The notes below the pieces were generated by a model. That model was not told the DNA's origin and made no database searches. It saw only the letters and a list, made by a program, of their open reading frames with translations. The position numbers and the translations under genes are program-made. Shown here one piece after another: positions 52,393 to 61,210 of a DNA stretch of 64,000 nucleotides. Each line of letters begins with the position of its first letter. The stretch's first letter is position 1. Source of the DNA: Pseudodesulfovibrio senegalensis (lineage in GTDB: Bacteria > Desulfobacterota > Desulfovibrionia > Desulfovibrionales > Desulfovibrionaceae); assembly GCF_008830225.1 (NCBI RefSeq), contig NZ_WAIE01000006.1, positions 124,001 through 188,000 of the forward strand. Reading direction: 5' to 3'.

Positions 52393-55281
52393 CTATTTCC
52401 TGAGTTTCGCCAAATGGAGGCGCACGGCTTCCACAACCCGGTTGAAGCGCTGGCGCAGCCCCTGCAACCCGCTGCAGGCCAGGTCCATGCGCCCCTGCGT
52501 GGCCCAGCGCTCCAGCTGGCGCGATTCGTTCATGATGTCCAGCGCGTGCACATGGCTGACCATGTTGGAAATGGAATGCAGGGCCTTGGCAAGCCCGGCC
52601 GCATCGTGCGCCTGTTGCGCCTCGTTGAGTTGTTCACCCTTTTCATGTGCTTCCCTGAGAAACAGCTCCAGAATTTCGACCAGCAGTTCCGTATTGCCCT
52701 GAAAACGTTCTGTCAGGGCGGCCATGTCCAGCGGCGAACTGTTGGGCGTTGCCGCTGTCGATTTTGTTCTGGGCATGGTGCGGCGCGGCAGGGCGCAGGC
52801 GTGTCCGGTCGGCTTTCTGGCGGCCTGCACCAACCGGGAAATGGCGTTGGAGAGCTTTTTCATGTCCACGGGTTTGCTTACGTAATCGTCCATGCCCGAG
52901 GCCAGTATCCTTTCCCGGTCTCCTTTCATGGCATAGGCTGTCAGGGCGATGATGGGCGTGTTGCGGTGCGTGGTGCGCGCCTTTCCCTTGCGGATGGCCC
53001 GGGCCGTTTCCAGCCCGTCCATTTCCGGCATCTGCACATCCATGAGGATCAGGTCGAACGGCTCTTTTTCGTTGCGCAGGGCTTCCAGCGCCTCCGCCCC
53101 GTTGTGCGCCAGCACCACGGTATGCCCGAACATGGTCAGGAAGTGGGTCAGGAATTTCTGGTTCAGGGGATTGTCTTCGGCCAGCAGCAGGCGCAGGTTC
53201 ATGAGCGACGGCAGGATTTCCGCCTGCGCAGGAGCCTTGTCGTGGCTGCTGGCGGGCTGTGAGAACCAGATTTCAAAGGTGAACAGGCTGCCGCGCCCCT
53301 GTACGCTGGAGACTGTGATGTCGCCGTGCATGAGCGCCACCAGCTCACTGGTGATGGCCAGGCCAAGTCCCGTGCCCTGATGCAGTTTTCCCTTGGGGCT
53401 TTCCAGCTGGGAAAAACTGTCGAAAATGGTGTCCTGCTTGTCTGCGGGAATGCCCATGCCCGTATCCGCCACCCGGAAGATCACGGAAAAACGGTCTTTG
53501 TTCGAGGCGCCCGATTCCACGGAGATGTCCACGTGGCCCGCATCCGTGAATTTGACGGCATTGCTCAGCAGGTTGCGCATGATCTGGCCCAGCCGTTCCT
53601 CGTCGCCATGCACGCGCCGGGGAACGTCCTCGTCGATGCGCATGTCCATGGCCAGCCCCTTGTGCCGGGCCTGGGCCTGAAAGGGCTGCACCATGCGTTC
53701 CAGCGCGGGCACGAGGTCGAAGTCGCCCGTGGAAAGGGTCATCTTGTCCGCTTCGATCTTGGAGATGTCCAGCACGTCGTTGACCAGCGCCAGCAGGGAT
53801 TTTGCGGCGTCGCGGATCATGTCCAGGTTGTTGCGCTGTTCCGGCTTGAGGCCGGTGGTGATGGTCATTTCCGCGAGCCCGATGATGCCGCTGATGGGCG
53901 TGCGGATTTCATGGCTCATGTTGGCCAGAAAACGACTTTTGGCCTTGTTGGCCTCTTCTGCGTCCCTGAAAGCCTGTTCGGCGGCGGCGTTGGCGGCAAC
54001 CAGTTTCTGCTGCATGCGTTCACGCAGTATGGCGTTGCCCATGATTTCCGCTGCCACGGCCAGCGATTCGGCCTCGGTGGGCTGCCATTCGCGTTCGTTT
54101 CGGAAATGCAGGGCGCACAGGGTGCCCCACCAGTTGCCGTCCACGAACACCGGCACGGCCAGCACAGAGCTGATTCCGTTGCTGGCGAGCACGTCCCGTT
54201 CCCGGGCCGGAAAGTTTCTGGTTTGCCCCATGACGCCCTTGCCTGCGCCGAGTCGTTCCTGCCAGCGGGGCAAACGGTCCAGCTGCAGGGAGGCATGTTC
54301 CTTTGCCGACGTTTGAAGGGGCTCGGCCAGCCATTGATGTTCCGTGGTGCCGGGCAGGTTGGGGGATTCCCTGTGATTTCCAAGCAGCAGGCAGGCGTCG
54401 CACCCCAGCGACAGGCCCAGAGCCTGCAATACGCCGCCGGCCCCGGTGCTGATGTCCTGATCGCGCAGGAACAGCCCCACCGCGCGGCTCACGGCGTGGA
54501 GCACGTTGTCCCGTTGTTCCAGCGTTCGTTCGTAGTATTTCTGCGCCGTGATGTCCCGTGCAATGCCGTGGGCGCATACCAGTTGCCCGGCGTAGTCCAT
54601 CTCCACATGCCGCCTGATGTGCATATGGCGGACTTCGCCGTTTCGGCGCAGGATTCGGTATTCGAAATCCAGCGGCCAGCCCTGGTCGAGGGTGGCCCGG
54701 TTGGCCTGGTCAAAGGTGTTTCTGTCGTCCGGGTGGATGTAGTTGCGCAGGGATTCGAATCCGGTCAGATCTTCGGGCCTGCAGTCCAGCAGTTGGTACA
54801 TGCCCTCGGACCAGGTCACTTGCCTGTTGCCGTCCATGTGCCAGCTTCCGGTGCGGGCCATTTGCTGGGCCATGCCCGCGTGTTCCGGGCACATGCCTGC
54901 CTGCCGGGAGCCGGACAGGGCATGGCGCAAGGCCATGGGCAGCGTTTTTTCCAGGGCTTCGTCGTCTTCAAGGTACTCCAGGGCTCCGGCGGCCAGCGCT
55001 TGGTTTTCCCTGTTCGTGCCCTGTGGTGCGAGCACGATGAGCGGGATGCCGTCTGTTTCCCCGGTCATGCGCTTCACGAAATCGGGCAGACGGTCCGGGG
55101 CGCAGGCGGGAACGGCGATCACCGCGGTGGTGTGCAGCGGCGTATCGGGGCGGGGAATGGCGCCCGTTCCGTTCACTGGGCGGAGTGTGTATTCCGGCCG
55201 GGAGCGCAGCAGTTTTCCAAGCCTGTTCACAAGGTCCGTGTCCTGACTGGAAACCCAGATAGTGTGCGACGCGATGTTCAT
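52393..55281 (-). CDS. PAS-GAF hybrid sensor histidine kinase with C-terminal Hpt
   Basis: A 962-residue soluble kinase. Order: N-terminal receiver-like region (about 1-110) without an obvious phospho-accepting Asp, PAS (about 130-255), GAF (about 275-440; 'LAVPVFVDGNWWGTLCAL'), coiled coil, HisKA ('SHEIRTPISGIIGLAE'), HATPase_c ('LLSNAVKFTD', 'DTGMGIP', 'GTGLGLAI'), receiver ('LILMDVQMPEMDG') and a C-terminal Hpt-like domain in which the His is kept but its surroundings are altered ('LHSISNMV'). The ATG at 55281 was chosen; 55317 is also in frame. It is convergent with the second ptb-like gene. Confidence 0.92.
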   Translation of the reverse strand: MNIASHTIWVSSQDTDLVNRLGKLLRSRPEYTLRPVNGTGAIPRPDTPLHTTAVIAVPACAPDRLPDFVKRMTGETDGIPLIVLAPQGTNRENQALAAGALEYLEDDEALEKTLPMALRHALSGSRQAGMCPEHAGMAQQMARTGSWHMDGNRQVTWSEGMYQLLDCRPEDLTGFESLRNYIHPDDRNTFDQANRATLDQGWPLDFEYRILRRNGEVRHMHIRRHVEMDYAGQLVCAHGIARDITAQKYYERTLEQRDNVLHAVSRAVGLFLRDQDISTGAGGVLQALGLSLGCDACLLLGNHRESPNLPGTTEHQWLAEPLQTSAKEHASLQLDRLPRWQERLGAGKGVMGQTRNFPARERDVLASNGISSVLAVPVFVDGNWWGTLCALHFRNEREWQPTEAESLAVAAEIMGNAILRERMQQKLVAANAAAEQAFRDAEEANKAKSRFLANMSHEIRTPISGIIGLAEMTITTGLKPEQRNNLDMIRDAAKSLLALVNDVLDISKIEADKMTLSTGDFDLVPALERMVQPFQAQARHKGLAMDMRIDEDVPRRVHGDEERLGQIMRNLLSNAVKFTDAGHVDISVESGASNKDRFSVIFRVADTGMGIPADKQDTIFDSFSQLESPKGKLHQGTGLGLAITSELVALMHGDITVSSVQGRGSLFTFEIWFSQPASSHDKAPAQAEILPSLMNLRLLLAEDNPLNQKFLTHFLTMFGHTVVLAHNGAEALEALRNEKEPFDLILMDVQMPEMDGLETARAIRKGKARTTHRNTPIIALTAYAMKGDRERILASGMDDYVSKPVDMKKLSNAISRLVQAARKPTGHACALPRRTMPRTKSTAATPNSSPLDMAALTERFQGNTELLVEILELFLREAHEKGEQLNEAQQAHDAAGLAKALHSISNMVSHVHALDIMNESRQLERWATQGRMDLACSGLQGLRQRFNRVVEAVRLHLAKLRK

Positions 55282-55468
55282 ATTTGTCGGGTAACGCAAT
55301 ACGCCGGGGCAGTCCATACCGCCGGGGCGACGGCATCATGTGCGCTGTCGGCGTGCCTGTTTACGGCAATGGGCAAAATGTTCCGGGCTTCTTGCATAAT
55401 TTCAAATGGGTGGCTACATTGTTTGAAGGCAGTCATTCCCGGCCGCCAAAGCTTTTCTCGGGATTTCC

Positions 55469-56920
55469 ATGCGAACGTTGAGCTGGATATTGTCGTTATT
55501 GATACACGCGGCGGCCGCAGTGGTGCTTGTCTCCGCCGTGGGCTCTTTCGAGCCCGAAGACCTGTCCATCATCGACGTGGAACTGACCGAGGTGGAGCCC
55601 GAACCTGCACCGATGCCAATGCCTGCACCGGTTCCTGCTCCGGTTGCGTCCATGCCTGCTCCGTCCAAGGACCCGTTGCAGGCCCGGAAACCCGGCCTGC
55701 CTGCGGATAAAACCGTGGTGCTGACCCGCAAGCCCCCGCCGTTGTTGCCCACGGTATCGGACTCGGCGCCCGCCCCGGCGGAAATTGTCGAACCGGAGCC
55801 CGGCGTCAAGGACATCAGCCCAACTCCGGCGCCCACGTTTTCGGATGAATCCGAGGAAGGCGTCCATCACATCCAGATGGACGCGGTGGCCCACCGCGGT
55901 GCCGAGGCGCGGTTCGGGCGCATGATGTTTGCGGACTATTATTCCTATTCCCCGGATGAGTTCGCGGGCCAGTTCCGTGTGGAAGGGGGCAGGGTCGTGA
56001 CCATCATCGATGCGCGCAACACGGCCTACGGCCGCTTTCTGATTTATGATTCCTATCGGGGCGAGTTGCGCAGACTCAAGAAATTCAATAAATATATTTA
56101 TACCATAGGGCCATCGCTGGACAAGGACGAACCGGTGACGGGTTCGGTGACGTTCCTGGCCAAGGACGACCGCATCGAGCGGTTCATCTATCTGCCGGAC
56201 GGAGAAAAGGGGCTGTTTCCGTCCAAGATTCATTTTCGCGAGGAAAAGGTGCGTGTTGCCACGGGCAAGGCCGAGGTGGACGGCATCGTGACCCTGCCTC
56301 CCACCAAGGGAACCTATCCGGGCGTGGTGCTGTTGCATGGCAGCGAGTGCATTCCGCCGGCGCTGGTGCAGGGGGCTGTGCGCGCATTGGGCATGCACGG
56401 AACCGTACTCATGGCCTTTTCGCCGCAGGGATGCGGGCAGGAGGGCGTCAAGCGGGCGCCCGACGCTGCCGGAGATGCTGTCAAAGTCTTGGAAAATTTG
56501 AGAAAACATCCGGAAGTCGGCAACAGCCTTTCAGGATATCTGGGGGTTGGCGAAGGGTGCGCCGAAGCTGTGCGCGCAACGCTTTTGCCGGGGAGCAATC
56601 CGGACTTCCTGATCTGCCTGCCAGAGGCCAGGGGCGCAGCGCCGGATTTGAAACAGGTGGCGCGGCTGGGCGTGCCGTCCCTGTGGATTGTTCCTTCCGG
56701 ACGCGCATGGCGTTCGTTTCGCAGCGGGCTGGAAACATTGCGCGACAAGCGCGGCAAACCCGTTACCGTGGTGGTGGATGACCTGAAAAAAGCTCCGTCC
56801 GTGGTTCCGGGCAACAAGGGTGATGTCGAAACAGGGGAAGCCGGGTCGCTGGTACAGGCGGTTTCGGCCGGGCATGCATCCCTGGCAGCTTCGTGGATAG
56901 CGGGCCTGAAGGCGCGCTGA
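55469..56920 (+). CDS. TonB-like N-terminus fused to an alpha/beta-hydrolase-like domain lacking the nucleophile
   Basis: A 483-residue protein. Residues 1-25 form an N-terminal membrane anchor ('LSWILSLLIHAAAAVVLVSAVG'), with the 'IIDVELTEVEPEP' and long Pro/Ala/Glu-rich stretch (about 35-125) that recall TonB/TolA-type spanners. A middle domain (about 130-270; 'EFAGQFRVEGGRVVTIID') is unrecognised. The C-terminal half looks like a dienelactone-hydrolase-type fold ('GVVLLHGSECIPP', 'VLMAFSPQGCGQEG', 'PSLWIVPSGR'), but the nucleophile elbow reads 'GVGEGC' with no Ser or Cys in the GxSxG place. It probably binds rather than cleaves, or the fold call is wrong. It precedes the response-regulator gene by 142 bp. 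Confidence 0.6.
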   Translation: MRTLSWILSLLIHAAAAVVLVSAVGSFEPEDLSIIDVELTEVEPEPAPMPMPAPVPAPVASMPAPSKDPLQARKPGLPADKTVVLTRKPPPLLPTVSDSAPAPAEIVEPEPGVKDISPTPAPTFSDESEEGVHHIQMDAVAHRGAEARFGRMMFADYYSYSPDEFAGQFRVEGGRVVTIIDARNTAYGRFLIYDSYRGELRRLKKFNKYIYTIGPSLDKDEPVTGSVTFLAKDDRIERFIYLPDGEKGLFPSKIHFREEKVRVATGKAEVDGIVTLPPTKGTYPGVVLLHGSECIPPALVQGAVRALGMHGTVLMAFSPQGCGQEGVKRAPDAAGDAVKVLENLRKHPEVGNSLSGYLGVGEGCAEAVRATLLPGSNPDFLICLPEARGAAPDLKQVARLGVPSLWIVPSGRAWRSFRSGLETLRDKRGKPVTVVVDDLKKAPSVVPGNKGDVETGEAGSLVQAVSAGHASLAASWIAGLKAR

Positions 56921-57062
56921 GGTCGATCTGCAGGGGGCGGATGGTCCACTTCATTTCTCTGCGGGAATCGGTTACTGTGCCTTGCTGGGCATGTTCGTAT
57001 TTTACGGAAGCCGTGTCCACGGTTTGGGATTGTTGCGAAGGGCCGTAAGGGGAGCGAGACAT

Positions 57063-57725
57063 ATGCGGGTGATGATAGTTGACGACCACCCTCTGTTCAG
57101 GGAGGGGCTCAAGGCGATTGTGCGTGAGGCTGAGGGCTTTTCGGTGGTGGCCGAGGCCGGAAGCGGAACCGAGGCCATGGATCGTGCCCTTGAACACAGG
57201 CCGGACATCGTGCTCATGGACATAGCCCTGCCGAGCAAGAGCGGCATCCAGACCATTGCGGAACTGCGCAGCAAGTTGCCGAACACCAAGTATGTTGTCA
57301 TCAGCATGCATTCCGAGGCCGATTACATTGTGGAGGCCTTTCGGGCCGGGGCCAACGGCTACATGATCAAGAAATCCGCAGGAACCCAGCTGCTTGAAGG
57401 TCTCAAATCCGTTGCCTCGGGCGGCATGTTTCTGGACAGCGCGCTTTCCGCCGAGGTCATGCAGCGACTCGTGAACCTGAGCGACGAGGACGAAGGCGAA
57501 AATGACCCCGTCTCCCTGCTGACCTCTCGGGAGCGGCAGGTCATGCAGCATGTGGTGGAGGGCAAGACCACGCGTGAGATTGCCGAGGAATTGTTCATCA
57601 GCCCCAAAACCGTGGAAAATCATCGCGCCAACATGATGCGCAAGCTCGGATTTTCCTCCACGGTGGAACTGTTGCGCTTTGCCGCGCGCACCGGGGTCAT
57701 TGATCTGGACACATGGTCGAGCTGA
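57063..57725 (+). CDS. NarL/FixJ-family response regulator
   Basis: A 220-residue regulator: receiver domain with the acidic pair DD at 7-8 and phospho-acceptor D53 in 'IVLMDIALPSKSG', 'VISMHSE' and 'GANGYMIKKSA', then a LuxR-type HTH (about 155-215; 'LTSRERQVMQHVVEGKTTREIA', in part, 'ISPKTVENHRANMMRKLG'). It binds DNA as a dimer when phosphorylated. GGGGAG precedes the ATG at 57063. No histidine kinase is directly cotranscribed; the hybrid kinase at 52393-55281 is the nearest. Confidence 0.94.
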   Translation: MRVMIVDDHPLFREGLKAIVREAEGFSVVAEAGSGTEAMDRALEHRPDIVLMDIALPSKSGIQTIAELRSKLPNTKYVVISMHSEADYIVEAFRAGANGYMIKKSAGTQLLEGLKSVASGGMFLDSALSAEVMQRLVNLSDEDEGENDPVSLLTSRERQVMQHVVEGKTTREIAEELFISPKTVENHRANMMRKLGFSSTVELLRFAARTGVIDLDTWSS

Positions 57726-57796
57726 TTGGGCCTGTATGGCTAAACAATAGCTTTCGAAAAGTTATCGATAGTCAAGAAATTTTTTATTTCAATATG

Positions 57797-57832
57797 AAGC
57801 GAGGCTGCCGAAAACGGCAGCCTCGCTTTTTT
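57797..57832 (+). terminator. Terminator of the response-regulator gene
   Basis: AAGCGAGGCTGCCG pairs with CGGCAGCCTCGCTT (14 bp, perfect) around AAAA and is followed by four more T. Confidence 0.9.
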
Positions 57833-57852
57833 GTGGGGGAAGGTATGCGGGG

Positions 57853-58218
57853 TTACCCGCTGGTGATCTCGATGCGTTTGGGCTGGGTCTTTTCCACGCG
57901 CGGCAGATAGAGTTCCAGCACGCCGTCATTGAGGTTGGCCCTGATCCGTTCACGGTCCACGATGTCCGAAAGGGACACGCTTCGCCGGTATTCGCCGTTG
58001 CCGAACTGCATTTCCGAATACCGTTCGTTTTCCGGGGCCGGATACGAGGTTTTTCCCGACACGGTCAGGTCGTTTTCCTGCAGGTCGATGACAAGGGCGT
58101 CCTTGTGCACGCCGGGCAGGTCCATATAGATGTAGAAGCCGTCCTCGCGTTCCAGAATGTCCGTTGCCGGACGGAAGGTGGGCAGGCTTTTGTCTTCCTT
58201 TTTCATGACGTCACTCAT
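57853..58218 (-). CDS. Small heat-shock protein (Hsp20/alpha-crystallin)
   Basis: A 121-residue protein with the alpha-crystallin fold: 'FRPATDILEREDGFYIYMDLPG', in part, 'ENDLTVSGKTSYP', 'GEYRRSVSLSDIVDRERIRA' and 'DGVLELYLPRVEK'. The C-terminal tail 'KRIEITSG' carries the I-x-I motif used for oligomer assembly. ATP-independent holdase chaperone. It follows a second hsp20 gene after 12 bases, so the two are expressed together. Confidence 0.93.
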   Translation of the reverse strand: MSDVMKKEDKSLPTFRPATDILEREDGFYIYMDLPGVHKDALVIDLQENDLTVSGKTSYPAPENERYSEMQFGNGEYRRSVSLSDIVDRERIRANLNDGVLELYLPRVEKTQPKRIEITSG

Positions 58219-58230
58219 GGCTTGCCTCCT

Positions 58231-58644
58231 TTACTTCACGTCGATGCTGATGGTGCGCGGCTTGACTTCCTCTGCCTTGGGCAGGGCCACGGTGAGCAGG
58301 CCGTCCTTCATGGTGGCGTTGACCTTGTCGCGCTGCACCGGGATGTTCAGGTTGATAACCCTGTGGAAAACTCCGGCGGGCCGTTCCTGGCGATAGTATT
58401 TGCCTTCCTCGGCCTTGCGTTCTCCCTTGAGCACCAGTGTCTTGTCGGTCAGGGTCAGCTCGATGCCGCTCATGTCCACACCCGGAATCTCCGCCCGGAC
58501 GTAGATGGTGTCGTCGTCCTGGCTCAGGTTCAGGGGCGGGTAGGCCATGCTCTTGCGGCCGGCCACCCCCGGGCTCAGAAATTCTTCGAACAGTTTGTCG
58601 AAACGGTCGAAGGGCGAATACAACGTATTGAAATCAAGTACCAT
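58231..58644 (-). CDS. Small heat-shock protein (Hsp20/alpha-crystallin)
   Basis: A 137-residue Hsp20 with a longer N-terminal arm ('DFNTLYSPFDRFDKLFEEFL') and the core motifs 'IYVRAEIPGVDMSGIELTL', 'GVFHRVINLNIPVQRD' and 'DGLLTVALPKAEE'. The tail 'RTISIDVK' has an I-x-I motif. The ATG at 58644 has AAGGAGG 6 bases upstream. The two sHsps differ enough to be hetero-oligomer partners, as in other sulfate reducers, which is inference. A heat-shock promoter could not be defined by eye. Confidence 0.93.
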   Translation of the reverse strand: MVLDFNTLYSPFDRFDKLFEEFLSPGVAGRKSMAYPPLNLSQDDDTIYVRAEIPGVDMSGIELTLTDKTLVLKGERKAEEGKYYRQERPAGVFHRVINLNIPVQRDKVNATMKDGLLTVALPKAEEVKPRTISIDVK

Positions 58645-58784
58645 ATCCAACCTCCTTGTCGTCGTTTACATGGAGATAAATAAGACTGCCTATCGTATTG
58701 TCAACATGCCGCCACGTGTTGTGGATAACTTTTTCAAGAATAATCCGCGGGGCACGCAAGGCAAGGGGCAGGGGCAAAAAAATA

Positions 58785-58834
58785 ACACATAAAACGGCCA
58801 GGGCCCGGCGGACTGTGTCCGCCGGGCCCTGGCC
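58785..58834 (-). terminator. Terminator of the cheV-trm112 unit
   Basis: GGCCAGGGCCCGGCGGAC pairs perfectly (18 bp) with its complement around a TGT loop, 18 bases after the Trm112-like stop; on the minus strand it is followed by GTTTTATG. Confidence 0.8.
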
Positions 58835-58852
58835 TTCCGTGATGGAACGTTC

Positions 58853-59044
58853 TTACGCCTTGCTGCCTTCCCAATCGTCATAGGCTACGGCCTGATCCGT
58901 GAGCATGATGGGGATTTCATCCTTGACGGGATAGACCACAGCGCATTTCGGGCAGTACAGGCCGTCCTCGTCCGGCAGCAGGGTCAGTTCGCCCTTGCAT
59001 TCCGGGCAGGCCAATATATCCAGCAGTTCCTTGTTCAAAGCCAT
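58853..59044 (-). CDS. Trm112-like zinc-binding protein (YcaR family)
   Basis: A 63-residue protein with four zinc-ligand cysteines in 'LACPECKGEL' and 'LYCPKCAVVYPV', ending in the conserved 'DEIPIML'. This is the Trm112/YcaR fold, usually found near lipid A or translation-related genes; its bacterial role is not settled. GGAGG precedes the ATG. It lies 82 bases after cheV. Confidence 0.9.
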   Translation of the reverse strand: MALNKELLDILACPECKGELTLLPDEDGLYCPKCAVVYPVKDEIPIMLTDQAVAYDDWEGSKA

Positions 59045-59126
59045 GGGTTGTTCCTCCGGGTTGGTTTCTGCCCGTGGTTGTACCTGCGTCCGCAACGCAG
59101 GGCAACGCCAAACTGGGGGCAGAGGG

Positions 59127-60080
59127 TCAGGACGCCCCGGCTTCCCTGCCCAGCAGGTCGATGGCCAGTCCGGCCATCTTGTCCATGTCCGGCTTGGATA
59201 TCTGCGCACTTGCGCCCACCGAGTCGCCCTTGTGTCGCAACTCGTCCGTGATGATGGACGAATACAGGATCACGGGCAGGTTTTGCAGGGCATTGTCTTC
59301 CTTGATGTTCTTGGTCAGGGTGAATCCGTCCATGCGCGGCATTTCGATGTCGGCAATGACGATGTCCAGAAAATCATTAACGCGTTTGCCCTGTTCCTCT
59401 GCCGTGGCCTTGAGTTCCTGCAGCTTGTTCAGGGCTTCTTCGCCCGTGTTGGTGAGCATGATGCGGAAGTTGGCGGCCTCCAGATTGTTCTTGAGCATGG
59501 CCCGGATGGTCGCGGAATCGTCGGCCACCAGCGCGGTGACCTGGTTTTCGGCCCGCACGTCCGCGGTCCACAGGGCATCCTGGCTCGTGGGGTCCAGCGC
59601 CGAGAGTATGTGCTCCAGGTCGAGCAGCTGGATGAAATGGTCGTTGATGTCCACGAGGCCGATGATGGTGTTCTGATCCGCGGTACTGAGCACGCCCTGG
59701 GGCGGGATGACTTCGGGCCAGCCCACGCGGTGGATTTCCGTGACGCCCGACACGAGGAATCCGGTTACGGACTGGCTGAATTCGGTGACGATGACCACGT
59801 CCAGCGGGTCCTTGACCCTGTCCATGCCCAGCCAGATGGAAAGGTCCAGCACCGGCAGGATATGTCCGCGCAGGGGGATGGTGCCCATGAAGCACGGGTG
59901 GGGCGCGGATTCCGGCGGTTCAAGGTCCGGGCTTTCGATGACCTGCATGACCTTGGCAACGTTGACCCCGAAATAACAGGAATCCATTTGCCCGTTTTTC
60001 CCCGGCTCGTTGATGAAGAATTCAAGGATTTCCAGTTCGTTGGTTCCGGTCTCCAGCAGGATTTCCTTTTTTATGTCCAT
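59127..60080 (-). CDS. cheV: Chemotaxis coupling protein CheV
   Basis: A 317-residue protein with an N-terminal CheW-like domain (about 15-165; 'YFGVNVAKVMQVIE', 'GTIPLRGHILPVLDL', 'IGLVDINDHFIQLLDLEHIL', in part) and a C-terminal receiver domain (about 180-310) whose acceptor is D244 in 'IVIADIEMPRMDG'. It couples receptors to CheA and its phosphorylation aids adaptation. GAGGG lies 5 bases before the ATG. Confidence 0.95.
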   Translation of the reverse strand: MDIKKEILLETGTNELEILEFFINEPGKNGQMDSCYFGVNVAKVMQVIESPDLEPPESAPHPCFMGTIPLRGHILPVLDLSIWLGMDRVKDPLDVVIVTEFSQSVTGFLVSGVTEIHRVGWPEVIPPQGVLSTADQNTIIGLVDINDHFIQLLDLEHILSALDPTSQDALWTADVRAENQVTALVADDSATIRAMLKNNLEAANFRIMLTNTGEEALNKLQELKATAEEQGKRVNDFLDIVIADIEMPRMDGFTLTKNIKEDNALQNLPVILYSSIITDELRHKGDSVGASAQISKPDMDKMAGLAIDLLGREAGAS

Positions 60081-60268
60081 GGTGCCCTCGCTGATGAAAG
60101 GTTTCCCACTCTGAGCCAGATATACGGGGGCATGGTTGCGGTGGGAAGTATAATCATGCCTTGGTCTCTGGTGTTGTGGCCTTTTGCCCCGCAACACGGT
60201 ACATCTAGTCCTCTTGCCGAACATACGTGAGGCCCGATAGATTATCAAATACAACAGGATTATTGACG

Positions 60269-61144
60269 ATGATTGATTTGCATACGCACTCCACGGCATC
60301 GGATGGCACGGTTTCTCCCCGGGAGCTGGTTCGCAGGGCCGCACAAGCCGGGATCGAGGCCCTGGCCCTGACCGACCATGACACGATTCAGGGGCTGCCC
60401 GAGGCCATGGAGGCCGGAAAGGAATTCGGGGTGGAGGTCATTCCGGGCTGCGAACTGAGCGTGGAGTCGCCGGAAGGCGCCGGCTGGATTCACATCGTGG
60501 GCCTGTGGGTTCCCGAGAATCCCGAGCCGTTGCTCAAGGCCTTTGAATGGGTGCAGGAGGGACGGCGCGTGCGCAACCACGAGATAGTGGCCAAGCTGCG
60601 CAGGCTGGGCGTCAACATTACCTACGAGGGCGTGGCGGCCCGTGCCGGGGGGACGGTGGGGCGGCCGCACATTGCGCAGGAAATGGTCTCCCTCGGGGTG
60701 GTGGACAACGTGCAGCAGGCGTTCGGGCGTTATCTGGGCGACAACGGCCGGGCCTATGTGCCCAAGCGCAAGCTGAATCAGGAGCAGGCCCTCGGCGTGC
60801 TGGCCGAGATCGGGGCCACATCCGTACTCGCGCATCCCTACATCATCGGGCCGTCATTCCCGTTGGTGGAGTCGGTGGTGGGCAATCTGCGCGACCTCGG
60901 TCTCGAAGGCATGGAGGTCTATTATTCCGAGCATGACGAAGTGACCACGCGCCGGTTCGGTGAACTGGCGGACAGGCTGGGGCTGCTCAAGAGCGGCGGC
61001 TCGGATTACCACGGATCGGTCAAGCCGCACATCGAGCTGGGGGTGGGCAAGGGCAACCTGAACATTTCCTATGATCTGGTGCAGGCCATGAAGGAATACC
61101 GCATGGCAAAGGGCCAGTGGATCACCGAACGGGTGCACGGCTGA
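60269..61144 (+). CDS. PHP-domain phosphoesterase (YciV/TrpH-like)
   Basis: A 291-residue enzyme with the PHP metal motifs 'DLHTHSTASDGT' at the N-terminus, 'ALTDHDTIQGL', 'IPGCELS', 'SVLAHPYII' and 'SGGSDYHG'. The family (RNase AM/YciV) acts as a 3',5'-nucleotide phosphatase or 5'-3' exonuclease on short RNA. The ATG at 60269 starts the conserved region; a GTG-type extension to 60227 has no support. Monocistronic, with a terminator that overlaps the end of the convergent gene. Confidence 0.92.
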   Translation: MIDLHTHSTASDGTVSPRELVRRAAQAGIEALALTDHDTIQGLPEAMEAGKEFGVEVIPGCELSVESPEGAGWIHIVGLWVPENPEPLLKAFEWVQEGRRVRNHEIVAKLRRLGVNITYEGVAARAGGTVGRPHIAQEMVSLGVVDNVQQAFGRYLGDNGRAYVPKRKLNQEQALGVLAEIGATSVLAHPYIIGPSFPLVESVVGNLRDLGLEGMEVYYSEHDEVTTRRFGELADRLGLLKSGGSDYHGSVKPHIELGVGKGNLNISYDLVQAMKEYRMAKGQWITERVHG

Positions 61145-61168
61145 GTCATTCGGTATGGGTTTTTTCCG

Positions 61169-61210
61169 GGCGCGGCAGGCAGGCTTGTCGCGCCTTATTT
61201 TTTCTTTTTT
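61169..61210 (+). terminator. Terminator of the PHP gene
   Basis: GGCGCGGCA pairs with TGTCGCGCC (9 bp, one G-T) with an 8-base loop, followed by a long T-rich tract. The tract is also the A-rich coding end of the convergent gene. Confidence 0.85.
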
